DNA of 38,386 bases, taken from NCBI GenBank assembly GCA_963966275.1, contig CAWZYQ010000017.1:1-38386 (forward strand), in the 5' to 3' direction. A program made the translations under genes and the position numbers. Origin of the DNA: UBA10427 sp003500135 (GTDB taxonomy: Bacteria > Bacteroidota > Bacteroidia > Cytophagales > Cyclobacteriaceae). Below, piece after piece: positions 7,951 through 16,319 of this stretch (within the stretch, counting starts at the first letter, position 1; every line of letters starts with the position of its first letter). The notes under the pieces are model-generated. The model did no database searches, was not told the origin of the DNA, and was given only the letters and a program-made list of their open reading frames with translations.

Positions 7951-8904
7951 TTAAAATTTCCACTGCTTTAAATCCAGGTTTCCTCCGGACAGTATGACTC
8001 CTGTCTTTAGATTTTTAAAAATATGCTGATTTTTTAGTACAGCCGCCAAAGGTACTGCGGCTGAAGGCTCTACTATGATCTTCATACGTTCCCAAATCAA
8101 ATGCATACTGCTTCTAATCTCATCATCGTTGACCAGTAATATATCAGTTACCAACGATTCAATAATGGGGAAAGTTTTATCTCCAAGTGAGGTCAGCAGC
8201 CCATCGGCTATGGTATTGGGCTGAATAGAGGGAACAATATGACCTTCATTAAACGACTTATGAGCATCGGAAGCCCCTTCCGGTTCAGCGCCAAATACTT
8301 TAATGTTCCTTCCGAACAAATTAGCGCTTAGTGCGGTGCCGGATAGCAGCCCACCACCACCAACGGGTGCAATTAAACAGTCGAGGTCTTCCACTTCTTT
8401 TATCAATTCCAAAGCTGTCGTTGCCTGCCCTGAAATAATTCGCTCATCATTGTAAGGATGCACCACATGGGCGTTAGTACGTTCCACCACCTTCTCAAGG
8501 GTTTCCTCCCGATCTTTTAAGGTAGGGTTACATTCAATCACTTCAGCGCCGTAGCCCAGTACCGCAGCCTTTTTTACAGCGGGTGCATTGCGAGGCATAA
8601 CAATATATGCCGGGATGTTACGCATTTTTGCCGCCAGCGCCAGTGCCTGCGCATGGTTGCCGGAAGAATGTGTAGCCACACCCTTTTCTGCTGCTTTATC
8701 ATCCAAACCCATTACAGCATTACAGGCACCGCGAAACTTAAATGCACCGACTTTCTGAAAGTTTTCACATTTGAAATACAATTCTGTACTACTGATTTGA
8801 TTCAAAGTCTGTGAAGATAAAACGGGTGTTTTGTGAGCAAAAGGTTTAATTCTTTCTTGTGCTCCAACTATCCGATCCTTAAAATCTTTTTCCACTAAAA
8901 CCAT
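7951..8904 (-). CDS. PLP-dependent threonine dehydratase / serine racemase-type enzyme
   Basis: A 317-residue fold-type II PLP enzyme. Lys56 in 'GAFKFRGACNA' is the Schiff-base lysine; 'SSGNHAQALALAA' (80-92) binds the substrate carboxylate; 'PVGGGGLLSGTA' is the phosphate cradle; 'SGGNLD' closes the cofactor site near the end. There is no C-terminal ACT-like regulatory domain, so it is the short catabolic threonine ammonia-lyase/serine racemase type rather than the feedback-inhibited biosynthetic IlvA. Likely reaction: threonine to 2-oxobutyrate plus ammonia, or serine racemisation/dehydration. The start codon overlaps the end of the UbiA-like gene by 10 bases, suggesting translational coupling. 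Confidence 0.85.
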   Translation of the reverse strand: MVLVEKDFKDRIVGAQERIKPFAHKTPVLSSQTLNQISSTELYFKCENFQKVGAFKFRGACNAVMGLDDKAAEKGVATHSSGNHAQALALAAKMRNIPAYIVMPRNAPAVKKAAVLGYGAEVIECNPTLKDREETLEKVVERTNAHVVHPYNDERIISGQATTALELIKEVEDLDCLIAPVGGGGLLSGTALSANLFGRNIKVFGAEPEGASDAHKSFNEGHIVPSIQPNTIADGLLTSLGDKTFPIIESLVTDILLVNDDEIRSSMHLIWERMKIIVEPSAAVPLAAVLKNQHIFKNLKTGVILSGGNLDLKQWKF

Positions 8905-9722
8905 TTATTTGATAATAGTATGACCCCAAAATACAGGATTATTGTACCATCTATCCAAAATGTATAATACATTTTCGATCGACCTGGTTTTGAATAAAAT
9001 ATTAAAAGTAGCACAATTAATGCAAAGCCAATGACAAAGATGAGATTATGTAAAAATGTAAATAGGACGGCCATACTTGTGGCCAGAAATATTGCGGATA
9101 TAATTTTGGTTGCTGTAAGGCCGATCTGTCCTGGTATGGTCCTTAAATCACTTTTGTTATCGCGGTGATAATCACGTATATCGAAAGGCAGTGTAATGCT
9201 AAATATAAAGGCAAAGTGCCCCGAAAAAAGTAAGAAAGAACGATTCTCAAAAAAAACACCATGTATCAGGTAAGCCGGCAAAAAAGAACTTATGGAAGCC
9301 CAGATAAACGATATGATGAATATTTTGAGGTAGGGTATACTGCGAAGGTTTAGCTGGCGGTATTGCCTTAACCTTTCGGGCAGGTTATAAAGAACCGTAA
9401 GAAGGCCGAGTACCCCGAAAAAAAATACTTCCTGTAAGTTTAGAAAAAATACATGTAAAGCCAGCAATATGATAAGCGCTATGATTTCTTTCCCTTCTCC
9501 GGACCTGAACCGGAATAATGCAGGATAAGGAAGGGAGGCCAGAGAAGAGGGGCCCGTGCTCAGGCGGTAGGCAAAAAGTGTGGCTAAAAAAATCAGGGAA
9601 TAATAGTAAAGTGGAATATTGGCTATATCGCCATCCAAAAGCACAAAACCCGATATAAAAAAAGAAAGCCCTGCTAGGGCTATCCAAATGTGTGTTTCGA
9701 CTATTTTCCTGACAAACTTCAA
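8895..9722 (-). CDS. UbiA-like polytopic membrane protein (first Asp motif missing)
   Basis: A 275-residue integral membrane protein with about eight hydrophobic segments. The stretch 'DIRDYHRDNKSDLRTIPGQ' (D181, D184, D188) resembles the second Asp-rich motif (DxxDxxxD) of UbiA-type prenyltransferases, including the following 'RTIPGQIG'. The first motif NDxxDxxxD, expected near residues 50-70, is not there: the region reads 'FAYRLSTGPSSLASLPYPAL'. It is either a divergent family member with altered chemistry or a non-catalytic relative. The only available start is a TTG at 9722, directly after the TAA of the PID-CTERM-like gene and in the same frame. It overlaps the downstream PLP enzyme gene by 10 bases. 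Family assignment moderate; substrate unknown. Confidence 0.6.
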   Translation of the reverse strand: MKFVRKIVETHIWIALAGLSFFISGFVLLDGDIANIPLYYYSLIFLATLFAYRLSTGPSSLASLPYPALFRFRSGEGKEIIALIILLALHVFFLNLQEVFFFGVLGLLTVLYNLPERLRQYRQLNLRSIPYLKIFIISFIWASISSFLPAYLIHGVFFENRSFLLFSGHFAFIFSITLPFDIRDYHRDNKSDLRTIPGQIGLTATKIISAIFLATSMAVLFTFLHNLIFVIGFALIVLLLIFYSKPGRSKMYYTFWIDGTIILYFGVILLSNKWF

Positions 9723-9920
9723 TTATTTTTTTCTGCTTTTTCTCAATCTGTGGACCCCATATAAAATCCCCCCTGCAATTAAGTAGGAAAGCCCACCGTC
9801 GATGGGGATTGCCGGGGTGCCACCAGGGTTACCGGGTTGGGCATTAGCAATGTTTAAATAACCCACCGCTATAAAAATTATGGGTATCAAAAAAAATATC
9901 CTTACAAACAACTTCTTCAT
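9723..9920 (-). CDS. PID-CTERM-like small sorted protein (65 aa)
   Basis: This short protein has three parts: an N-terminal signal peptide (about 1-28, ending 'NIANAQ'), a Gly/Pro-rich spacer 'PGNPGGTPA', and a C-terminal tripartite sorting-type signal: motif 'IPIDGGL', hydrophobic helix 'SYLIAGGILYGV', basic tail 'HRLRKSRKK'. The layout (signature, transmembrane segment, Arg/Lys cluster) is that of the PID-CTERM putative protein-sorting domain found in Bacteroidota. After removal of both ends almost no mature protein would remain. It lies between the giant T9SS protein gene (68 bases upstream) and the UbiA-like gene, which begins at the very next base. Processing enzyme and function are not known to me. 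Confidence 0.7.
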   Translation of the reverse strand: MKKLFVRIFFLIPIIFIAVGYLNIANAQPGNPGGTPAIPIDGGLSYLIAGGILYGVHRLRKSRKK

Positions 9921-9988
9921 TCCTTCAAAGTACTATTTAATAATTACCCATAGATTTGGGGTAAATCAGCGCCAAATTTAATACTTAT

Positions 9989-12900
9989 TTAAAATTTGAC
10001 CACTTTTTCTTTTATAACCTTATCATTGTTTTTAATAATTAAATAATAAGGCCCACTTATTAAATGTTTAGTATCTAAAACTATTTGACCATCAATATTT
10101 TCGTATTTGAATGTATTGATTAAGAGTCCTTTGCTATCAAATATTGATATTTCAGGGGTTTTCCAATCTCGATTAACTTTTATTGTTAAGGTATTTTGAA
10201 ATGGATTCGGGTAAACTTTAGGATCTAAATCAAGTTCATTTAAATTGGTTATTGTAAAAGTAAAGTTGGTCCTTGCACTACAATTCCCATTTGTAACTTC
10301 AAGCTCATATTCGCCAGGCTCTTCTACAAATATTTCCGATTTATTTCCGCCCTCAATTAAATTTCCATTATAATACCACTGATTTCCTTCGGCGTAGTTG
10401 GATTGAAGTATATTACTTTCTTTTAAAGTTATTTCCGGTATGAGTTCGTTCTTAGAAATTTCCACTTCTCCCAACAAAATAACATTATTACAACCTATTG
10501 TGTTTGTGTAAACTAATAACTTCTGATTGAAGTAATCTTCGGAAACCTCAAACTCAAGCTGGCCTTCAATATTTGATGTGTCCTTTAATACATTGTCATT
10601 GAAGTCTCGTAAACTATACGCATAATTTCCCGAAACTCCGCCAATGATTATTTGACCAGGTTTGTCGTTACAACCATCGATCGAATTTAAGGTGGTTTTT
10701 GGTTGAATGACCTCATCAATAATTAATTCAAATCTTTGACTACCAAAGGTTGCAGGGTCGTCAATATCAATATTGAAAGAGATGGAAAAACCTTCGGTTA
10801 TTTCAAAAATATCACCTGAATACCTATCTAAAAGACTAATTTTATTAGGCTTAAATTCATTTACTCCGTTGAAACTAAGACTGTAATTTCCACTTACTAC
10901 ATCCTTTAACTTTAAATTTATTGATTGGGAGCAAATAGGATTGTTTATATAATTGATTGCTAAATCAATGGAATCATTATTTTCCAAAACAGAAGACAAA
11001 TCAAACCCTGCATTATCAAACTTTCTAAAATCCAAACCTGGATCATAGTCATCTGATGCTAATTCTGAAAGAATTATCGCAGTTTCATCTTTTTGATTTT
11101 CATTGCTAAGTGATACAATCAATGCTCTTTCCTTTTCATTTGTCGATTTTAGGAAGTTAGCCGAATTAGTTGCTTTATGACTTTCTCTAATAGTCATTGA
11201 AGGAGAAGGACCTGTAGCTTCAACCCAGAATGATTGACCCATTGCTATGTAGCGGCTACCGCCATTTGTGGATGTCCCTCCCTTGGTGTAGTAGGCGACG
11301 TTTCCACCACCTTCACCATTATTTCGTATTGCTACTGTACTACTAACATTTGCGATTTCGATAAGTTCCCAGTCGATCACAGAGGCGAAAGGGTTGGCAA
11401 TAAGATTCCATCCATCATCAGCGCTAACACCAGTTGAAGAAAAGGTAACTGGAACATTAAAGTCTCCCTGATTTAATGGCCCTCTTAAATCAGCAGTAAC
11501 GGGATTGCTACCTTCCCACACGTAAGCACTGTACCCTACACCAACAATTAAAGGTTCGGTATTGACATTTGAAGGATATTCGGTCCATCCTTCGTCAATA
11601 GTTCCTAATACGGTTTCATCATATAAAAAAAACGAGGGACCTCCGGGATCAGATCCAGTGAAAGATCCCGAAATACTGAAATCATCCTGCCAGTCAGCAA
11701 CTGTAACATTTTCTACAGGCGTACCTAAATATCTCCAAATAGGACCTTCACCTTCCATATATCTTTGTACGGTTACATTGCCGGAAATTGAAGATCCTGA
11801 TGGGATTGTGTTTATGCCACCATCACCGGTTGCATTTGACAACACTGTAAATACCCCGCTACCACTGCCGTCAGCATCAAATTCTGTCCCGGTGTTAGTA
11901 ATAGTTAATATACCTTGCAAACTAGCTGTGCCATTAATACTCACAGCAGGCGGACCTGCAGTATTATTGACATCTATGTCGTGAAATACGGTTTCAGAAG
12001 TACCTGACACAAATTGAGTAGCCGTACCGTTGAATTCAACTGTATTCGATCCGGCTACAAATGTTCCATTGTTGGTGAAGTCTTTAGTTAAATCCAGAAT
12101 ACCTGGACCATTCAATGTGCCTTCGATACGAATACTATAAAACTGTGGATTTGCACTGCCCAAAATATTGGAGGTACCACCAAAAACTATGGTGCCATTG
12201 TTGGGGTCAAATGTCCCTTCATTTGTAAAGTCACCATTTATAGTTGTTTCCGATGCAGAGGCGGTTAGAGTACTGCCGGGTGTAATATTAATATCATCCA
12301 GTGTAACAGCATTAGAACCCAACAATGATGTGGTTCCTGTAAAATTTGTTGTGGCCGCAGAGGTAAACGTGCCATTATTAGTCAAATTCCCTTCGATATT
12401 AATAGATCCGGAAGCAATATTGGCCGTAGCATCTGAATTAACCACCAGGTCGTCGAATACAGGAGGCGTCACACTTTGAACTTCAGAATTACCAATAAAA
12501 GTAAAGGTTGACCCATTCAGAATGGCGTTGCTGTTATTGATTAAATTTCCTGCCAGTTGTACGTTGAAAGAACTGGCATTGAAAGTACCATTATCCACAA
12601 TTATGGCCCCGTTGACGGTAGTGGCTTTATTGAGTGTAACTACCCCACTTCCTTCGAAAATAAGAGAATCAAGTGAAGAAGAACCGGAAGGCAGTTCTAC
12701 GCCTGTAGTAATGTCGGTGGAGTTAGTGTAATAGATATCATATGAAGTGGCAGCATTAACAGCGTTGTTTAATACACCGGATTCAGACCGGTAAATGCTC
12801 CCTCCATCGGCGATGGTGATCGTACCCGTATTATTTAAGGTACCATCGGTCAGGTTCAATACATCAATAGAAAATGAGGAATTGGTACTGAGGTTACTTC

Positions 12901-14677
12901 CGGCTCTCGCGATGGTCAGTGTGTCAAGAGCCGATCCCGAATTAAAGGAGATAGGATCCAGTGTACCGGTTCCATTAATCACCAGGGTTGAATTACTATT
13001 ACTGTTGTAACTACCGGATGTAATATTTACATTCCCGCCCAGCACAAGTTTATGATCATTAAACACATAATTTCCAGAACTATGGGTAAAATCGCCCAAA
13101 ACGTTTATATCCGAACCTTGTATAAAACTATTACCTGTCCCAGGATTCACAGTAAGATTTAATAGTCTTTGGTCTTCGACCAGGGTAAAAGGATCGAATT
13201 GATCAGCATTAATGATAAGGGTTGCCAGGGCATCTCCCCTGGCGGCGCCTCCATTATTTATAATGGTTCCGTTTATTGTTGTTGTTACTGACCCTAGGTC
13301 TAAAATCCCCTGTTGTTTAGTGAGCGTTCGAAGGCTGTTGATAGTGAGGTCCTGATCCAGAATGACTTCAGTTGGATTATCAATCGTGAGGTTTACATCA
13401 CCTGATGTCGGGAAGCCATTTCCAAGGAATTGGGTAGATGTGCCGTTGTAGATTAATGTGGCGCCAGTATTGAAAGTTCTTGTACCAGTAACTCTAATAT
13501 TGCCTGACGAACTATTGTTTTGTATTGCACCTGATGGGTTGACTGAGGAAACTCCTAAAACACCACCTGATTCAATTGTAAAATCTCCAGTACCATTGAA
13601 GTTACTTTCTCCAACCATAAGAACTGTCGAGCCAGATGAAATTAAAAAATCAGGAGACTCGCCAGCTCCATTAAAAAACCCACCCATATCATTGTTAAAC
13701 ACTTGATCACCAGTTCCTACAAATGCTAATTCTCCAGACCCAGATATATCGAATATTGAAAAAGTTCCATTTGAAAACACAAAGTCGCCGGTAAGATTAA
13801 TCACCCCAGTACCAATATTTGAAAAATAAGAATCAAAACTAGAATTATAGTTTAAATTTCCCGATACATTTATTGTCACATCACCTGTATTAGTGATGGC
13901 AATACTAGAATTACCGTTGATATTTAAATCTCCATTAATTGAAATATTAATTGTTAGATCTGAAAAAACTAAAATGTCTAAACCAGTATCCAAAATAGTA
14001 AGATCTCCTGAAAAAGAAGATGCATTTGTTAAACCCATATCCCATAAACCGCTTAAAGATAAATTTGGAGTATCCCAAATTAAATTTCCAAATGACTGTC
14101 CCAAATTAGAGGGGCCTCCTGTGAGGCTTCCTGTTATCAGGCATACTGATTCCGCGTTCCAACTTGCACTTGGAATCGACCCATTATCAACTTGGTGTTC
14201 ATATATGGAGGTTGAACCAAAACTAAGTCTTGAGGCTGCGCCTCCAGATATATTCCCATTGTTAAAAACAGTGCCCTCAACAAGTACTTGAGCAGAAGAT
14301 CCGAAACCTGCGGAAATTGCCAATGAGCCATTTATTGTAATTGAGCTTCCTACGGCTACGATTAAATCTGTACTAGGTCCGGCATTTATTGATAAGGTAG
14401 CCCCAGATGAAATATTTAAAGTTCCGTTATTACTAACTGTTGTTTGATCTACAGAAATGGAACTGATTATAGATAGATCATTTTGTACAAGTATAGCTCC
14501 ACTCGAAAAATCCGGCACATTAGCAGTATTTACCCAAATTGAACCATCAAACTCTTCCCAGGTATCCGAATCACTCCAATTTCCCGATTGTCGGGATCTG
14601 AAATCACCATTGCTTTGAGCTAATACAACTAAGGTGTTGAATAAAAAAAATATGACGAATAGTAAAAAAAGCCTCAT
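9989..14677 (-). CDS. Giant T9SS type A cargo protein with beta-repeat region (1562 aa)
   Basis: Predicted surface or secreted protein. Residues 1-20 are a signal peptide ending 'VVLAQ'. Next is a 'SGNWSDSDTWEE' region typical of Bacteroidota cell-surface proteins, then about 900 residues of Gly/Asn/Thr/Ser-rich beta repeats ('GDLNINGNSSIAITNTGDVT', 'INGDFTNEGTFDPNNGTIVF') consistent with a right-handed beta-helix. Around 1000-1170 is a module with 'VTVQRYMEGEGPIWRYLGTP' and 'GWNLIANPFASVIDW', usual just before the tail of such cargo. The last ~80 residues are a T9SS type A sorting domain ('DPKVYPNPFQNTLTIKV' ... 'GPYYLIIKNNDKVIKEKVVK'), which directs passage through the outer membrane and anchoring. 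No catalytic domain is seen; adhesion is an inference. A -7 box lies about 45 bases upstream. Confidence 0.88.
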   Translation of the reverse strand: MRLFLLFVIFFLFNTLVVLAQSNGDFRSRQSGNWSDSDTWEEFDGSIWVNTANVPDFSSGAILVQNDLSIISSISVDQTTVSNNGTLNISSGATLSINAGPSTDLIVAVGSSITINGSLAISAGFGSSAQVLVEGTVFNNGNISGGAASRLSFGSTSIYEHQVDNGSIPSASWNAESVCLITGSLTGGPSNLGQSFGNLIWDTPNLSLSGLWDMGLTNASSFSGDLTILDTGLDILVFSDLTINISINGDLNINGNSSIAITNTGDVTINVSGNLNYNSSFDSYFSNIGTGVINLTGDFVFSNGTFSIFDISGSGELAFVGTGDQVFNNDMGGFFNGAGESPDFLISSGSTVLMVGESNFNGTGDFTIESGGVLGVSSVNPSGAIQNNSSSGNIRVTGTRTFNTGATLIYNGTSTQFLGNGFPTSGDVNLTIDNPTEVILDQDLTINSLRTLTKQQGILDLGSVTTTINGTIINNGGAARGDALATLIINADQFDPFTLVEDQRLLNLTVNPGTGNSFIQGSDINVLGDFTHSSGNYVFNDHKLVLGGNVNITSGSYNSNSNSTLVINGTGTLDPISFNSGSALDTLTIARAGSNLSTNSSFSIDVLNLTDGTLNNTGTITIADGGSIYRSESGVLNNAVNAATSYDIYYTNSTDITTGVELPSGSSSLDSLIFEGSGVVTLNKATTVNGAIIVDNGTFNASSFNVQLAGNLINNSNAILNGSTFTFIGNSEVQSVTPPVFDDLVVNSDATANIASGSINIEGNLTNNGTFTSAATTNFTGTTSLLGSNAVTLDDINITPGSTLTASASETTINGDFTNEGTFDPNNGTIVFGGTSNILGSANPQFYSIRIEGTLNGPGILDLTKDFTNNGTFVAGSNTVEFNGTATQFVSGTSETVFHDIDVNNTAGPPAVSINGTASLQGILTITNTGTEFDADGSGSGVFTVLSNATGDGGINTIPSGSSISGNVTVQRYMEGEGPIWRYLGTPVENVTVADWQDDFSISGSFTGSDPGGPSFFLYDETVLGTIDEGWTEYPSNVNTEPLIVGVGYSAYVWEGSNPVTADLRGPLNQGDFNVPVTFSSTGVSADDGWNLIANPFASVIDWELIEIANVSSTVAIRNNGEGGGNVAYYTKGGTSTNGGSRYIAMGQSFWVEATGPSPSMTIRESHKATNSANFLKSTNEKERALIVSLSNENQKDETAIILSELASDDYDPGLDFRKFDNAGFDLSSVLENNDSIDLAINYINNPICSQSINLKLKDVVSGNYSLSFNGVNEFKPNKISLLDRYSGDIFEITEGFSISFNIDIDDPATFGSQRFELIIDEVIQPKTTLNSIDGCNDKPGQIIIGGVSGNYAYSLRDFNDNVLKDTSNIEGQLEFEVSEDYFNQKLLVYTNTIGCNNVILLGEVEISKNELIPEITLKESNILQSNYAEGNQWYYNGNLIEGGNKSEIFVEEPGEYELEVTNGNCSARTNFTFTITNLNELDLDPKVYPNPFQNTLTIKVNRDWKTPEISIFDSKGLLINTFKYENIDGQIVLDTKHLISGPYYLIIKNNDKVIKEKVVKF

Positions 14678-14722
14678 AGATCTCTAAGTAAAACGCTTAA
14701 ATGGTATATAATGGAAATACTG

Positions 14723-14730
14723 CAAAAGTA
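14723..14730 (-). promoter_or_regulatory. -7 promoter box for the T9SS cargo gene
   Basis: Minus-strand TACTTTTG matches TAnnTTTG and lies 46 bases before the ATG at 14677. No -33 TTTG at the usual spacing is visible. Confidence 0.5.
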
Positions 14731-14790
14731 ACCAATATCTTACATAATTATACCTAATTTAGAAATAATTACGTGTTTTTAGTCCCAAAA

Positions 14791-14820
14791 AAAGCCTGTT
14801 TTATCGATAAAACAGGCTTT
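14791..14820 (-). terminator. Strong terminator of tRNA-Arg (perfect 30-base palindrome)
   Basis: Positions 14791-14820 form a perfect inverted repeat (15-base arms beginning AAAGCCTGTTTTATC, with no unpaired centre in the DNA). On the minus strand it begins at the last base of the encoded CCA and is followed by a run of Ts and then GGGACT. The hairpin core AGCCTG/CAGGCT plus the T-run is a textbook intrinsic terminator. Confidence 0.85.
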
Positions 14821-14894
14821 GGTGGCCTCTCCAGGACTCGAACCTGGATCTAGAGTTTAGGAAACTCCTATTCTATCCCTTGAACTAAGAGGCC
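14820..14894 (-). tRNA. tRNA-Arg, anticodon CCT
   Basis: Minus-strand cloverleaf: acceptor GGCCTCT / AGAGGCC, D stem GTTC / GAAT with loop AAGGGATA, anticodon stem GGAGT / ACTCT around loop TTCCTAA (anticodon CCT, decoding AGG), T arm CCAGG-TTCGAGT-CCTGG, discriminator A, and an encoded CCA at 14820-14822. All stems pair. It has its own promoter overlapping the 3' end of hflX and a strong terminator directly behind it. Confidence 0.97.
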
Positions 14895-14944
14895 TTTATT
14901 ATCAATGATTTGGACAACAACCGGGCTATTCAAAATTTGGACTG

Positions 14945-14976
14945 CAAATATAGATCAATAAGTATCACTATTCAAA
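14945..14976 (-). promoter_or_regulatory. tRNA-Arg promoter, inside the 3' end of hflX
   Basis: On the minus strand, -33 TTTG (14973-14976), a 20-base spacer, then -7 TATATTTG (14945-14952): a full match to the Bacteroidota promoter consensus. Transcription would start near 14938, about 44 bases before the mature tRNA 5' end. The -33 box lies inside the hflX coding region and the -7 box touches its stop. Confidence 0.8.
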
Positions 14977-16139
14977 TAATTTGGGTAAATCGTGTAATGC
15001 CTTTTGGCTATCTTCTTCACCAACTTTTCACGCAGCTGATCAATATTGAATTTATGTTTTGCAGATATGTACACCTCATCCTCTTTTTTTGATTTATATA
15101 AATCCTCTACATGGGCCTCAATATCTTCCTCAGTCTCATCTGCCCACTCCATGTTTTCTTCTATGCGGTCAACTTTGTTAAAGACATAAAGCACTTCTTT
15201 GTTACCTGCCCCTATATCGGCAAGCGTGTTTTTAACCACTTCCATATGCGCATGGTACGCCGGATTTGAAATATCGATCACATGCATCAAAATGTCTGCC
15301 TCTACCACCTCATTGAGGGTTGACTTGAACGACTCAATTAAATGGTGTGGTAGCTTGCGAATAAAACCTACTGTATCGGATAACAAAAACGGAACTGCGT
15401 CGATCACAACTTTACGGACTGTTGCATCAACAGTGGCAAACAATTTATTTTCAGCATGCACTTTGGACTTTGACATCAAATTCATGAGGGTCGATTTACC
15501 CACATTGGTATATCCCACCAGAGCGACCCTTACAACCCCCGAACGCGATTTGCGCTGTGTAGCATTTTGCTTATCGATTTTTTCCAGTTTCCCTTTTAGA
15601 ATATTGATCTGATTTCTGATAATCCGCCTATCAGTCTCAATTTCCTTTTCACCGGCGCCTCCACGCGTTCCGGTACCCCCGCGCTGACGCTCTAGGTGTG
15701 TCCACATTCTTGTAAGCCTTGGCAGCAAATACTGATATCGGGCCAGCTCTACCTGTGTTTTGGCCTGAGAGGTTTGAGCTCTGTTTAAAAAGATCTCCAA
15801 TATCAATAAGCTGCGGTCATAAATGCGGCACTTTAGATACTTTTCCAAATTCCTTAATTGGGAAGGGCTTAAATCATCATCAAAAATAACCAGTTGCACT
15901 TCATTGGCTGAAATGAACTCCTTTATCTCATCTACCTTCCCTTTACCAATGAAAGTGCGTGGTTCGGGTTTATCAATTTTTTGCGAAAACTCCGCTACCG
16001 TTTCCACACCTAAAGTACTGGCCAAAAACTCCAGCTCGTCCAAATATTCTTTAACCGTTTCCTGGTTCTGTGTAGAGTTTATTACAGCCACCAAAACGGC
16101 TTTTTCCTTTTCTTTAAACGTGGGGAAGAGTTTATCCAT
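14955..16139 (-). CDS. hflX: GTPase HflX
   Basis: Ribosome-associated GTPase that splits stalled 70S ribosomes after stress. The 394-residue protein has the HflX N-terminal domain ('EFLASTLGVETVAEFSQ', 'RTFIGKGKVDEI', 'IFDDDLSPSQLRNLE', 'DRSLLILEIFLNRA'), then the Gly-rich linker 'RQRGGTGTRGGAGE' and coiled helix. The G domain follows: G1 'GYTNVGKSTLMN' (about 206-217), G3 'DTVGFIRKLPHHLIESFKST', G4 'NKVD' and G5-like 'ISAK'. 'FIRKLPH' is diagnostic of HflX. The downstream tRNA-Arg promoter overlaps its 3' end; its own promoter is at 16171-16199. Confidence 0.95.
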   Translation of the reverse strand: MDKLFPTFKEKEKAVLVAVINSTQNQETVKEYLDELEFLASTLGVETVAEFSQKIDKPEPRTFIGKGKVDEIKEFISANEVQLVIFDDDLSPSQLRNLEKYLKCRIYDRSLLILEIFLNRAQTSQAKTQVELARYQYLLPRLTRMWTHLERQRGGTGTRGGAGEKEIETDRRIIRNQINILKGKLEKIDKQNATQRKSRSGVVRVALVGYTNVGKSTLMNLMSKSKVHAENKLFATVDATVRKVVIDAVPFLLSDTVGFIRKLPHHLIESFKSTLNEVVEADILMHVIDISNPAYHAHMEVVKNTLADIGAGNKEVLYVFNKVDRIEENMEWADETEEDIEAHVEDLYKSKKEDEVYISAKHKFNIDQLREKLVKKIAKRHYTIYPNYLNSDTY

Positions 16140-16170
16140 AAATAATATTTAATCTGCATTTTTCAATGCA

Positions 16171-16199
16171 CAAAGGTAATGTATATCTTGGCTGCAAAA
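16171..16199 (-). promoter_or_regulatory. Promoter of hflX
   Basis: Minus strand: TTTTG (16195-16199), 16-base spacer, then TACCTTTG (16171-16178), which matches TAnnTTTG. The spacer is slightly short. The ATG follows 31 bases after the -7 box. Confidence 0.6.
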
Positions 16200-16319
16200 T
16201 TACAAGCTTAACATAGTTTTTATACCATTCTGTCGAAATTTTATTGGGAAACTCCTATTTTATCGTATTATCGCAACGGTTTTAGAAAAAATTGTATTTT
16301 TTTGCCTTAAATTTACATT

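Noticed and set aside
11234..13706. Several plus-strand open frames (up to 140 codons) opposite the giant T9SS gene
   Set aside because: They are antisense shadows of a Gly/Asn/Thr/Ser-rich repeat protein; their Pro/Val/Ser-rich translations match nothing, while the minus strand has a signal peptide and sorting domain.
14791..14820. Perfect palindrome considered as a mobile element end or recombination site next to a tRNA
   Set aside because: It is followed by a T-run on the tRNA strand and sits directly at the CCA end, so a terminator explains it; no integrase or duplicated tRNA end is present.
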